Assembly (NCBI GenBank): GCA_028753945.1
Contig: JAPNXP010000004.1
Coordinates: forward strand, 682,001-746,000
DNA: 64,000 nt
Direction: 5' to 3'
From: Hexactinellida sp. DTS-2022
Lineage: Eukaryota; Porifera; Hexactinellida
Position 1 is the stretch's first letter. Every line of letters begins with the position of its first letter. Positions 1 through 10,624 of this stretch are shown one piece after another. The position numbers were made by a program, and so were the translations under genes. The notes under the pieces are model-generated. The model was not told the origin of the DNA and ran no database searches. It saw only the letters and a list, made by a program, of their open reading frames with translations.

Positions 1-409
1 ATCTGTTTAACGCAATACTAGTTCCCAAAGCAGAGTTGCAATTTATTCATCATACCTGATTCTATAATTTCTATTATGTTATTACATTCATCATATATTA
101 AATATTTTTCTAAATTTAGGATTTCTTTATGTCGGTCAATAGACTCAGTACCTTTTCTAAGGATATTTTCAGACACTTGCAAGTTGCAAGATCACTGTTT
201 AACATTTAAAAAATCACTTTTATGAAGCTGGTTTATATATTGAAAAGGTGTTGGCCGGTATATAAGTAAGCCCATAAATTTATGAGTAAATTATTTGAAA
301 CAGCCCTACTCAAAGACCATGGATTATACTTTAATAATAACATATGATGTAACAGAGCATTCAGTTTATCAAATAAATCTACAACTCTAACTCTATAAAC
401 TGAGCTGAG
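1..409. other. 3' flank of EMC7, no gene seen
   Basis: AT-rich sequence downstream of the EMC7 stop codon. It has no coding pattern on either strand and no terminal inverted repeat that I can recognise. An ATTAAA-like signal on the minus strand near 330 could serve EMC7 polyadenylation, but this is weak. Confidence 0.4.
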
Positions 410-1096
410 TTAATTCTTCTTCTTCTTAGCTACTTTCTTAACCTCCTTACTGGCCTGTCCACCTCCAAACCAGGAAGTGAATAGGTCGGCCAATTCAGGC
501 ATTTTATCCTTTCCGCTCTGTAGTTTCTGCATTGAGTCTTCCATGTCTTTCTGTGCGTTGGGATCCATTGAGCCCATCAGCTTCGGTAGGATTAGCATTA
601 GAGCAGCCGGCAGCACTAACATTAGCACCATAGGGTTCATTAGAATACTGGAAAGGTTCCAAGGTTGTTTCTGTTCGAAATAATCCTTGGTCCGCTCGGG
701 TGTTAGAATCAACGGATACACTAGGGATGAGTCTTGGCTAACGTGATTAGGCTTTACCAGATCTAAGCGACGGGCCCTTATATGATCGTTTTTGGGGTTT
801 ATATCGATTCTCACTAAGGGAAACTCAAATTTGGGACAATTAACTTCAAGGACAAATGATCCTGAAGGGAGATTTGATATTACAAAACTACCATCACTTC
901 TTAAAAACCCATAACGACTACCAACTGTAACCTGAGTGTTTTGGAAAAGTTCTTTTAGATCGAGTCCTTTTGGTAATGAAGAGAATACGAGTTCTCCTTT
1001 TATTTGATAAAGCTTGTTGCCTTTTATGACGTCATCTCCTTGTGTGCAGTAGAGTATGGAAAATAGGAATAATAGAATCTGATAGGTATGTGACAT
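410..1096 (-). CDS. EMC7: ER membrane protein complex subunit 7
   Basis: A 228-residue single-exon protein matching EMC7 along its whole length; the human protein is of similar size (about 240). EMC7 is a lumen-facing subunit of the ER membrane protein complex, which inserts tail-anchored and multipass proteins. Residues 1-20 form a signal peptide. Residues about 30-140 form the beta-sandwich domain (GSRYGFLRSDGSFVI, LEVNCPKFEFPLVRIDI). Residues about 145-175 hold the family-typical NPMVLMLVLPAALMLILPK membrane segment, followed by a short acidic/amphipathic cytosolic part and a lysine-rich tail. The start is the first in-frame ATG and gives the signal peptide. Nested MITEs begin only about 27 bp upstream, so the proximal promoter is either very short or transposon-derived. 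Confidence 0.93.
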   Translation of the reverse strand: MSHTYQILLFLFSILYCTQGDDVIKGNKLYQIKGELVFSSLPKGLDLKELFQNTQVTVGSRYGFLRSDGSFVISNLPSGSFVLEVNCPKFEFPLVRIDINPKNDHIRARRLDLVKPNHVSQDSSLVYPLILTPERTKDYFEQKQPWNLSSILMNPMVLMLVLPAALMLILPKLMGSMDPNAQKDMEDSMQKLQSGKDKMPELADLFTSWFGGGQASKEVKKVAKKKKN

Positions 1097-1123
1097 TATT
1101 TGCTAAAATTATTAATGGAAATA

Positions 1124-1455
1124 CAGTAGAAACTCGTTAGTACGAACACCAGGCGACCGTCAAATTGCGTTCAACTTTCCGGGTTTTGGACTAATCAATT
1201 TCATTTGTATTGAAAGCCTTTGAAAAGGGCATTGAATTACAGTGAACTCCCGTTATAACTAAGTCGGATATAACGAAATGGAGATTTTTCCCCAGAGCAC
1301 TAAATGTATTAATTATTATCCGCTTATAACGAATATCTGGATATAACGAAGGAATTTACAGGTCCCAATCACTTTGCTATAAAGAGAGTTCAATGTAGTC
1401 TTCGTACTAACCAGAATTTCGTATTTACCACGTTCATACTAACGAGGTTCTACTG
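1124..1455. mobile_element. TA-flanked MITE (pogo/Tigger-like termini)
   Basis: Begins CAGTAGAAACTCGTTAGTA and ends with the inverted counterpart ACTAACGAGGTTCTACTG, flanked on both sides by TA. It belongs to the same terminal family as 59029-59211. A second MITE is nested inside. It sits directly upstream of EMC7. Confidence 0.75.
1240..1395. mobile_element. nested MITE, GTTATAACGAA motif family
   Basis: TA-flanked insert starting CAGTGAACTCCCGTTATAAC and ending GAGAGTTCAATG. It carries repeated TATAACGAA motifs and interrupts the host MITE at 1124-1455. It is related to the elements at 33919 and 61319. Confidence 0.65.
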
Positions 1456-1630
1456 TATGCACATAAATTAAAGAGTTGTCAATTTGTTCACTAAGAAAAC
1501 GTAATTCCATCAGACAATATTCATATAGAATGTAATTAATAAGTTATGTTTTAACTGAAGGAATAAATTGTACTAATAGACAATGGATTTGTAACATGTA
1601 TTTCAGTTGACAAATATCCATGGTCTTGTA

Positions 1631-1959
1631 CAGCGATTCCCAACTTAATTCAACCGTGGACCCCCTATAGTAAATACAAATAACTTATATAGAGCTGAGC
1701 TCTAGTAGAGTTCAGTTTTTCAGTATGTGTATTCAGGCACTGAGAAAGGTCAATTTTCCCAGAGTTTGAAATTGACCTTTGAAAGTAAGCCTGGGTTTTA
1801 GTATGGGAAAAAATCTGAACTCTAACAGAGCTCAGCTCTATATAAGGATTCTCTAGTAAATAATAGACATTAGACATTATGTGGACCCCCTCCCATTGAC
1901 CGTAATACATCTTTAGGACACCCTACAGCCTTTCGTGTAACCCAGGTTGGGGACAACTG
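1631..1959. mobile_element. non-autonomous hAT element
   Basis: Termini are CAGCGATTCCCAAC at the left and GTTGGGGACAACTG at the right, the usual hAT-type imperfect inverted ends. They are flanked by 8-bp duplications gtcttgta (1623-1630) and gtctagta (1960-1967), which match at 7 of 8 positions. An inner inverted repeat (about 1683-1845, AGAGCTGAGCTCT core) looks like a second nested foldback insert. Confidence 0.75.
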
Positions 1960-2279
1960 GTCTAGTAAATACAATTGGTATTTGATTATTATAATTATAT
2001 AATACGTATGTCACGCCGTATATGGTCCCCATGACCAGCTATGGCAGTCTTCGTGCCTAGTACCAATAAGGGCGGATACCAAAGATATTCCGGCGTAGGG
2101 AAAGTGGAAATTCAAAACTTACGAACGAAAATACAGAAAAATTAGACACTCCATCCCTATATGACGCTTATTTGACCATTCTGTAATATAAAAAGGGTGG
2201 CCTGTCACACATTGGTTGACCCCCCTACCCTCTTGGTAGTGTTAAGTAACTTTTAGACTAAGATATTTTTTCCCTGTGT

Positions 2280-2590
2280 TCCTGCTTCAGAGGATATCTC
2301 AATATTACAACACTGTTGTGAGAACGTTACGACCTTCGGGAGTGCATGGCCTTGAAAGGACTGTGTGGGTGGCAGTAGGGGCACTACAAGGCTGTAGATG
2401 AGCCAGTAGTACCATGTTAAGGGATACTTGGGCAATACGGCAGTACGCATGGTGGTCGAGGGTTACCCTCTTGATGTGTCCATGAGATGGGAGATTCGAC
2501 CCACATGCATTCTATGATTGAGGTCAGCATAGCGCCAGGTCTTCATACTAGTGCGTGGCCTCATGTCATGACAAGACAATTCATTACAGA
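2280..2590 (+). mobile_element. hammerhead-bearing element, degenerate copy
   Basis: Aligns by eye with each arm of the 15078-15762 element. Shared blocks in the same order are GGCAGTACGCATGGTGGTC (2439-2457), the ribozyme region, a CTTCATACTAGTGCGTGG block and CTCATGTCATGACA near the end. The ribozyme core here has decayed. Only one arm is present, so the element is truncated or solo. Confidence 0.6.
2452..2505 (+). ncRNA. dead hammerhead ribozyme
   Basis: Stem I (GAGGG-TTA-CCCTC) is intact, but the core reads TTGATGT instead of CTGANGA and the GAAA segment is disrupted (GATTCGAC). Stem II would still pair GTCCA with TGGGA. I read this as an inactive relic of the intact ribozymes at 15276-15325, 15567-15618 and 60993-61042. 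Confidence 0.5.
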
Positions 2591-2888
2591 GGATTAAATA
2601 ATCGAGATCGGTTTATTCTTGCATCGAAATGTCGGATCGGAATAGGACAATACGCTTTTCCTCCCAGGCTAACTTGGGAATGCGGATATAATTGAAGTGT
2701 TAGAACCGCAAGGGAAGAAGTCAGGTACAGGGGGGATGGCATTGGAGGCAATTACACCAAGGGCCCACCCCCCGAGCCCCCCCCCCCAAAACATCACTGA
2801 TTGTATTCCTAGGAGCGAAAGCTAATAAAATACAAATATGTCTTCAAACATTCCAGCTATACCTATTTGTGGGTCTTGTCTGTTAGCT

Positions 2889-3207
2889 CCGGTGTAAGCG
2901 CGTTTTAGGTATCCAGCGATTTAGGGATCAATTCAGAGATATAGGGACCCCACCCAGGATAACCTATAAGCTCAAAAACGCTAGCGATATAGGGATCCCC
3001 GTCCCTATATCGCTAGCATTTTGGGACGGGGATCCCTAAATCGCTGGATACCCAAAACGCGCTTACACCGAGGTAAGGGCGCTCCCAGCGTTTTTGGGGA
3101 ACCCCGTCCCGATATCGCTAGTGTTTTAAAGCCCAGGGGGGCCAAAACGCTAGCGATTTAGGGACGGGATTCCTAAACGCTGGGATCCCATAACGCGCTT
3201 ACAACGG
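2889..3207. mobile_element. MITE with CGGTGTAAGCGCG termini, composite
   Basis: The left end CCGGTGTAAGCGCGTTTT mirrors AAAACGCGCTTACACCG, ending near 3070. A further partial copy ends CGCGCTTACAACGG at 3207. The interior repeats GCTAGCGATATAGGGA motifs in both orientations. The same family occurs at 62178-62774. No target duplication is obvious, so the superfamily is unassigned. Confidence 0.65.
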
Positions 3208-3496
3208 CATCGCTGGAGACGGGAGAACCACTATAAATCAAAATAAATTTAAAGCATCCAATTTTATCAATTCCAAATAGATATTCTTTCAATGAAACTT
3301 ATTTTCTCAATCGACTCTAAAAAGTGGTTGAAACTAACGATTAGGCCTTTTAAACATGCAAAAATTGTATAAAAAGGAGAAATAAAATAAATTATAAAAC
3401 GTAAGTTGAAATGAATTATATACATTACAGTTTTAAGACTCTGGAATTTGCCTAGTTCATATTTACCACGAAAAATCAAAATTTACAAAAAGATGG

Positions 3497-3569
3497 CGCC
3501 CGATGTGGGGCTTGAACCCACGACCCTGAGGTTAAGAGCCTCATGCTCTACCGACTGAGCTAACCGGGC
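3497..3569 (-). tRNA. tRNA-Lys (CTT)
   Basis: The minus strand folds as a 73-nt cloverleaf. The acceptor stem is GCCCGGT/ATCGGGC with discriminator G. The D arm contains TAGCTCAGTCGGTAGAGC. The anticodon stem TGAGG/CCTCA closes the loop CTCTTAA, giving anticodon CTT (Lys). The T arm is GTGGG-TTCAAGC-CCCAC. A run of five T on the minus strand (3487-3491) lies 5 nt downstream as the Pol III terminator. There is no intron and all expected invariant bases are present. Confidence 0.95.
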
Positions 3570-3612
3570 AATAAAAATATACTTATTATATTTTCTCATA
3601 ATAGTATTGCTC

Positions 3613-3870
3613 TAGTACAGCGATTCCCAACCTTTTTCAACTGTGGACCCCCTCCCATTGACCGTAATACATCCTGTGGACCTGTTTTTGTCAGAAATGG
3701 ACCCCCCTGCAGATTTGGACCGGGGGTCAATTTCTGACGAATCTTACTTTGCTTGGCAGAAATGGACCCCCCTTTCTATTAACCTGAGTTTTGAGTGACC
3801 TGAGGTCCTGAGGCAATTTTTGTTAAAGACCTTAACTGACCTGAGTTAAAAATTAGGGGCCTTTGAACAT
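3613..3870. mobile_element. hAT end fragments
   Basis: 3616-3680 repeats the CAGCGATTCCCAAC end and following block of the element at 1631. About 3795-3870 is a decayed inverted copy of the AGGTCAGGTC-type hAT seen at 34348-34445 and 30380-31348. I found no second terminus for either. Confidence 0.5.
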
Positions 3871-4195
3871 GGTGTTTTCGTCATTTAGATGAATTTCTAT
3901 TACACGTATTGGTAAATTATGTTAATTTATTGGATTCAAAACAGAACTAAGTTTAGAGCTATGGAAGTTTAATATTATACATACATGAGATGGGCCAACT
4001 CATTGTTTCATTGGATAACATTATTTAGGATTGCCCTTACTCGGTTCATGAAGAGTCGCCTCTCCCCCAGCTGCTGTAACGACCTACTTCCTATCCTCAC
4101 ACCTTATCATTCTCATTTCTCTTATAATACGTAGTAGCCTGATTACTCTGCATATTCTGTTAACATAGTGAACCAGCGAAAATGCTCACTTTCGA

Positions 4196-4238
4196 GAATC
4201 TAGACAGGGCACTTTATCAAAGTGCCCTGTCTAGATTC
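4196..4238. repeat. perfect 20-bp-arm palindrome
   Basis: Two perfect 20-bp arms (4196-4215 and 4219-4238; core TCTAGACAGGGCACTTT) are separated by only 3 nt (ATC). The flanks are not repeated. It could be a solo transposon remnant or a hairpin RNA source, but nothing shows function. Confidence 0.8.
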
Positions 4239-4886
4239 TAACTCAATTAATAACTCATCACATATTGTCCAACGTGGTCACATCAATAATTATCTGTGCA
4301 TTCACAACAAGTGTGATATCATAGCTGCCACTTAACCTCCAGAAAGTCCATCTCAAGCAGATTAAATTGCACCCCCCTTCTAAAATTCCTCTAAAAATCA
4401 TATGTTATCAGTTTGGACAATTAGGACCAGATTAGGTGTTCAAAAGTTGGAGTGTAGACACTGTAAAACAATGGGAAAATTGGGGAAAATAACCAACAAT
4501 ATAGGACATCTCTTCATAAATAAATTCAATTAATTTGATCTGTCCGTATGTAAAATCACAAGATTGAAATAGAGTGGTGTATGCCTACAAAATAAACATT
4601 AAATACTCGCTTTGGGGACTGAAAATAAATTATAGAGCCATATTGTGATGAGAACAATTGCTATTAGGCAAACACACTGTGACACCTTAGGGGTCCAAAA
4701 TAGTTGAGATTGCTTACTCTAGAGGCGGATCTAGCTTCCTGGAACAAAGGGGCGGGTCAATTCTAATTTAGCGAGCAGACTGCCATATTCATTATTCCCA
4801 AAGACTCAAAGCATTTTATTGAGAGATCTATTCTTACAACCCCTGAAGCGACACTACTCTACATTAATAATAGTGTATGTGCTACC

Positions 4887-5022
4887 CAGGCTTGTCAAAA
4901 GTTCCCTAATTATTAACTCAGGTCAGGTCAGGTCTTTAAAAAATTGTTCCGGTCAGTTCAGGTCAGGTCCTTAGAAAAGAATATTGGAATCAGGTCATTT
5001 TCAGGTCGTTTCAGGATATCTA
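4887..5022 (+). mobile_element. hAT fragment, CAGGCTTGTCAAAAG end
   Basis: Starts CAGGCTTGTCAAAAGTTCCC and continues with AGGTCAGGTC repeats, matching the left end of 30380-31348. The right terminus is missing. The flanks from 3870 to 5468 hold no gene that I can see. Confidence 0.6.
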
Positions 5023-5468
5023 GATATTAATTACAGTAATAAATTAATTAATATGAGATGTTGTTGAACGGGTAAGGGAAAGTATCGTGGTGACCATATA
5101 ATTCGAAGGAATAATATGATAATACTGTATTGTGGATATTGGTTAAAAGAATAAAACCAACAAATCACATTAGTGGTTACAAACATGTTGTATTTTGCCG
5201 ATAACTAGCCAGTAATTAACGAGTGCTTTATTCTGCGTAACACAATTCTTAATGAATTCTGTACATCAGAGCACATTAAAACCAGTTTAGGGTTTACACT
5301 AATACTTCGGCAAAAACAAAACAAGTGGTTAGGCATACACAACTAATTCAATTCAAAATTAACAAACAATTATAAAGAAATCAGGAGAGTTTCAATACAG
5401 GTAGAAGTTATGGATGAATAAGAAAGTAGAAAAAGGTAAGGAAAGGAAAGTTAAATATGTAGTTAATG

Positions 5469-6827
5469 TCAGAATTCAAATACTTGAACGCAATGTCCAG
5501 GGTTAAAAGATGCGACTATAATTCTCCCTTCGCCATCGATTGCTATTCCCCTCGGCTGTATAAATCTCTTCTCTCCTTGTCTTCCGAATTCGTGGATCAA
5601 CCCTCCTCCAAAAGAGAAGATAGAAACACAATGCCTATCAATGCAGCAATCAGAATATTGAAGGAATTGTCAAGAATGAAAGAAACAGGTCTATCAACGG
5701 GATTATCTTTACCTTTAGGAATCATCTCACGAATCAATTGGTGAGAATATGTGTAAGAGACACACGGCGATTACGATCAGACAATACTAAAATCTCATTA
5801 GAAGTTAGCTTGACATCTAAAGCTTTATCAATATCGTTAATAAAACAGTTGAAAGTTAGATTAAAATTCAAACATTGAACTCTATCATTTTTGTATTCAG
5901 CTACATATACTCGATTTTTGTCAGTGGAAATATCAAGTCCTCTTGGCCCACCAAACTATAATTCATTATTCACATTCTTTCCAACTGAGATATGTTATTT
6001 CCCTTCTGTAGAATATACATTCACTTGTTCTAATTGATACAAATAGCAGCTAGTGCATTCATATAATCACTGAATCGGAACACAAATTCAAACGATTTGT
6101 TATAAACTTGCACACGATCATTCCCTCCATCACAAATATAAATACAATTATCCACAGGATTAATAGCTAGACCCATAGGATAACAGAACACACCAGGTGA
6201 AGACCCCTCTTTCCTGGGTTTCCCAAATACCGTAACAGGATCTCCTATCTGCTGTAGTCTCGTATTTCTTCTTTCGCAGTACAGTTGATGCCGGTTATAA
6301 GCACATCGTCGGGAACTGCACTTAATGTGCTTATAACCGGCATGTTCTTATACCGACATAAATTATACAGGGTATATGGCAATTGGCAATCGTTTTCCAA
6401 CATAGTGTGCTTATATCCGATATCTACTGTATTAAGTCGCATCTCACCTGCTACACTCAGTTTCTTCTCTAGCTCTACATCCCATTCCAATGATACACTC
6501 TTATAGCTATCTTTTGATGTTCGGAGTTTGGTATATAATTCTGCAATGCGTGCATCAATAGGAGCAGCACTTTGCTCAAAGATAAGTTTGTTCTCATTTC
6601 CCTTGAGAGCGTCTCTGAGCCCCTCCTTCGAAATGGAAAGTTCATTGATTTGTTGAGTTATTTGCTTTCCCATGTACTCGTCTACCAATCTCTGTAACTC
6701 TGCTAACAGATCAGCTTCTCTAGCTTGAAGCAGCTCGTGAACTCTTATGAACTCAGTGAGTATCTTGCTACGCACTCTCCTCACGTGGGAGAGGAAGCTC
6801 TTCCCCCATACCAAAAGCACTATCCAT
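5469..6827 (-). pseudogene. coiled-coil/NHL-repeat protein pseudogene
   Basis: On the minus strand the ancestral ATG is at 6827 (MDSAFGMGEELPLPREE). A frameshift near 6775 is followed by a long coiled coil (RVHELLQAREADLLAELQR). A MITE interrupts at 6282-6429. NHL blades follow in changing frames: DPVTVFGKPRKEGSSPGVF, YPMGLAINPVDNCIYICDGG, GPRGLDISTDKNRVYVAEY, and finally IQPRGIAIDGEGRIIVASF, ending at a TGA at 5469-5471. There is an in-frame stop near 6025 and several frameshifts. It has the same architecture as the intact gene at 10625-11854 but a different coiled-coil sequence, so it is a paralogue, not a recent copy. Confidence 0.85.
6282..6429 (-). mobile_element. MITE inserted in NHL pseudogene
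   Basis: Flanked by TA at 6280-6281 and 6430-6431, with termini CAGTTGATGCCGG and CGATATCTACTG. It contains several CGGTTATAAG/CGGATATAAG motifs and aligns along its length with 30672-30854. Removing it with one TA joins the host coding sequence in frame (MRLN-TAKEEIRDYSR), so the insertion point is exact. Confidence 0.85.
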
Positions 6828-7174
6828 TGTATCGTGTTCTACAAATTAATATTAAATTCATTTAACACGAATACACAATATTGAAAAATATAATCAAATC
6901 TGTAGCTATTCTAGTTAATAACTAGTTTAAACTCAGAGAATTAAAGGTTTAGCTTTATGTGCACTCCTTTTAACACGCGCAAAAAAGTCTCATCTAGTAA
7001 GATAAAACCCAGATTGCACCCAAATATTTCAAACATCAGTATGTGGACATTTTGCTGTCCTAATATATTCTGTTCGCCTATAACTATCTGTTAGACCTAA
7101 TGTTCAACCAAATATCTCAACCAATTTACTTCTATTTGGTTGCCAAATACTATTATTTCAGCTGTACATCACTA

Positions 7175-7536
7175 CGAGCCCTTCGATCTCGCTCTTTTCA
7201 ATAGACAAAAAAGATTTATATTAAAAATTTGAAAAAATTAAATTTGTAATCAGCATAATTGTCTGCCTTTTCTAACTTTCTGAAGTTAGCCTCCAGGTTC
7301 ATTTACAATTTTGAAATAATTATTTTTCGATTTTTGTAAACAACAACAATTATAATTCATATTTAGAAATGTGTAAATGCGAAATTCGTAATCAGCATTC
7401 CTGTTTAACTATTAAGTTAACTTAGAATAACATTTGGAAGTTAATCTCTATCTCAATTATAAAAGCGGTTGCCATTCCCCATCACTTTAAAACAATCCGG
7501 ACAAACAAACAAACAAACAAGTTTGAATAATATAGA
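7175..7536 (-). mobile_element. non-autonomous Helitron
   Basis: On the minus strand it starts A^TCTATATTATTCAAAC, has a (TTTG)n tract, then the GTATGCTGA-type core repeat, and ends CGAAGGGCTCG^T. It is a short relative of 51404-52504, which shows the full structure. Confidence 0.65.
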
Positions 7537-7679
7537 TAGGGTCAGTTGTTTTGTCCTATTCGGTAAACCAAGTATATTAGGTTGTCAACCAAACATAGTA
7601 GACAGACAACCGAATATTAAATCATACGAGGCCTTGGTTTCCGTACGCGACCTCACTCCTCAGTAAACCATTGAATATG

Positions 7680-8006
7680 TAGTTACTAAGTTTGTGTAGT
7701 TATACACATCCTTAACTACCATTTTCCATACTTTTAACTTGTTTACCTATAATACCCTTTGAAAGATAGCTTTAGGTTGATTTTGAATTTCCATTAATTT
7801 GTGTACCTATTTGTGTAAACAACAACAACAACAGCAACAACAAATTTTCATATTATAAATGCGAAATTCGTGTTCAGCATACTTGTTTACCTATTATAAC
7901 GATTTGAAGTTATAAATGCGGTTTCTATTCTCCCATCACTTTAATACAATCCGATAATCACACAAACACACACACACACACAACAGTTGAGTTTTAATAA
8001 TAAAGA
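7680..8006 (-). mobile_element. Helitron-like copy, decayed ends
   Basis: Same tandem core (GTTTACCTATTTGTGTAAAC, GCGAAATTCGTGTTCAGC) and a CA-rich microsatellite next to an altered start TCTTTATTATTAAAAC. The hairpin end is not recognisable. Confidence 0.55.
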
Positions 8007-9183
8007 TTAATCTACAGTTCAACTTATTTATTCATAATACTACCATTAAATATACTACTTTAGTTTACAGTGTTAGTAATTCACCTATCGTTTGTATTAC
8101 TTTATATTTCTCAGATCCTCAATTGTGTTCTTTGTTTAGAAGTCGTTATAGTTCACTAATCAGGGGGTAAATGTGCTAATACAGAAATATTGCTATTCGG
8201 TGTACCCACTTGCAGCATAACTCATTGTAACAAGGAAAATTACCTGTAGCAACTATCAGGAATGGTCAACACCCCAGGGCCACCTTTGGTGCCCATGGAT
8301 AGAAATTTAAGGATTATTATTTCAGTAAATAAACAAATTAGTTTGAAGATTTAAGTTATCCGAACTTGTGGGACTAGTTCCAGCGATTTCGTGTTAAGAG
8401 GGAAATGTTTTAAATACAAGCAGGCTGTAAGCCCGAGTACAAATGCAAGGACCTTCAGCTTTAACCAATAAATCTCATAAATTGTTAGTATTAAAATAGT
8501 AGCGCACCCCAGTATGCGTTCAAAAAGGGAGCGAGCTCCTTAATAATAATTAGACTGACCTGAAGTTTGAAGTATGATGGAGCAAGTTGTGTAAAAGGAA
8601 TGTTTGAAAGGAAAGTCTAGAATTGAATAAGTTAACTGAGCAGAATAAGACAAGAGGATACCATTTGCTAATAATATACTCAGACTATACAACTTATTGA
8701 GTAAAAGAAATATGATATGCCACAAACTAATTATAAATATAATGAAATAAAATAGATCAGGAAAATAATAAATTGTATAGGGCTTATATATCGCTCACAC
8801 GGCCTAAATACTACGTCTATGGAAGCATCTCTCGATTTTAGCGCGCCTAGAAAAGTATCCTCCAAATTATGCGCAAGGATGAAACCATGATTATAATTAA
8901 TATGGCGTTCGGCTAATATTGCTCTTTTCAGTCCCCAAACGAGCAATTAATGCGATAAATTTCGTGCAGAATGCGACTTGCTATTCCTACTAACCAGAGT
9001 CTACTGTACATTCCATATAACCCCACTTAACAACCGCATTAGTAGTGATATCCTAATCAGTGGCAGACAAGACTAGCACCACTACACCAACATCAATACA
9101 ATCAGAAAACTCAGTGGAATATGAAACTGGAACTAACACGGGATGGTTATCATTCACATCAGATACCTAATAGGAAGCTATAT
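8007..9183. other. intergenic, mixed transposon fragments
   Basis: No gene seen. About 8786-8870 resembles the interior of the hAT at 21656-21838 (CATCTCTCGATTTT..GCGCGCCTAGAAAAG). About 8905-9005 carries the CTAATATTGCTCTTTTCAGTC motif shared with the element near 57324. Elsewhere there is plain AT-rich sequence. Confidence 0.45.
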
Positions 9184-9356
9184 AGTAGAATCTGTCTAAT
9201 TCGACACCGTGGGAAAGGGAAAAATGTCGGATTAACAAATTGTCGGATTATGCGTGCTCGAGTCTAGTGCATAGTCCGACGCTCATTGGGATAAGAAGAA
9301 AGTGTCGGTTCTGCTGAATTCCGGATTATAAAGGGTCGGATTATGCAGGTTCTACT
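9184..9356. mobile_element. MITE, GTCGGATTA motif family
   Basis: Inverted termini AGTAGAATCTGTCTAATTCG and CGGATTATGCAGGTTCTACT. The interior repeats TGTCGGATTA and related words. It is another member of the reiterated-motif MITE class. Confidence 0.65.
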
Positions 9357-9624
9357 TTTGTTAGACGAATATAAGTAAGTCAAAAAGTCAGGAAGTCAAA
9401 AAGATAAGAAAATTACAAACTTTAAAGAATTATACAGAAATGGTATAAACCAATCAATCGATAATTAAATTATCTTTATTGAGCACAATATCAGTCAGCA
9501 CCGTTCCGATTTATCATTGGAAGCAACCCATATAGTGTCCTGATAGTAAATAGCATAGCACGAAGCATTTAATGATTCTGAGATAAGGTAACACTGTTCA
9601 ACAGTGTTCCTTCTTTTGTGAATA

Positions 9625-10371
9625 CAGGTATCCCTCTTTTTACGCGGTAGATGCGTTCCTTGAAAAGCCCGCGTAAAACGAAATCGCGTAAAAAAGACGG
9701 TATATTCTCATAGTAGCTCATATTAAACCAATAGATGCGTTTCCAAATATTATCAACATCGAATAAAATTTTAAATACCTAGTGTTTAAACACTCAAACC
9801 TCCAACATCAGGACCTCTCAGATAGCCAAGGTTTTCATGTGTATGTAAATCCCTTGGGAATTCCCATGGGATTTACATTATGGGATTGGAATGGAAATTA
9901 TTTTAACCTATGGGAATCCTGATAGAAACCAACTTATGAGAATACTTGGGAATTCCCACAGAAAGGGAATTGTGTTGTGAAGGGAATTAAAATTTCCTTC
10001 ACACCGAAACCCTACACCTACGGGTACCTCCCACAACCGGATATCTTTAGTGTGTATAGTGAAGCAAATATGTATTCATTTGACTAATAATATATTTGGA
10101 TGAACTTACTATATGACAAATACATATTCCTAACTATCAACTATCTCTAATCATCATTTTTTGTTTTTTTTGTAATTGTAGAACCGCTTTGTTACCACTA
10201 AATCTAAAAGATTATCTAAAATCTCCATAAAAAAGAGAATTAATAGTATTAAAATCTTAGATAAACCGCGTAAAACGAGTTGAGGGTCGGGTAAAAAGTT
10301 TTGGTTATAAAAAATTGTTCCGCGTAAAACGAAAACGCGTAAAAAAAACCGCGTAAAACGAGGTATTACTG
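9625..10371. mobile_element. MITE, GCGTAAAACGA motif family
   Basis: TA-flanked (9623-9624, 10372-10373) with ends CAGGTATCCCTCTTTTTACG and CGTAAAACGAGGTATTACTG. CGCGTAAAACGA/TTTACGCGG is repeated near both ends. A 9836-10032 block with GGGAATTCCCATGGG palindromes may be a nested insert. Confidence 0.75.
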
Positions 10372-10624
10372 TATTAACAACAAAGTAAAATGGAAATTTG
10401 GATTCATGTAACTGAATAATTTGGGAAGGAAAGGTTAGCTAAAACACTAAGAGCAAAATTGGCTTTTAACAGCATTTCTACCATCCCTGGGTTTGTATCC
10501 CTGTTAGCACGTAGTATTTTTTAACCATATGTACAAGTATGTTTATGTAAGGTTGACTCGGCATATTACTTTTCTAATATTCTGACAGCAATAATTATTA
10601 TTCAGAGATAAATAACAATTGTCG

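Noticed and set aside
5466-5744. 92-codon plus-strand open frame
   Set aside because: It is antisense to the clear NHL blades of the minus-strand pseudogene.
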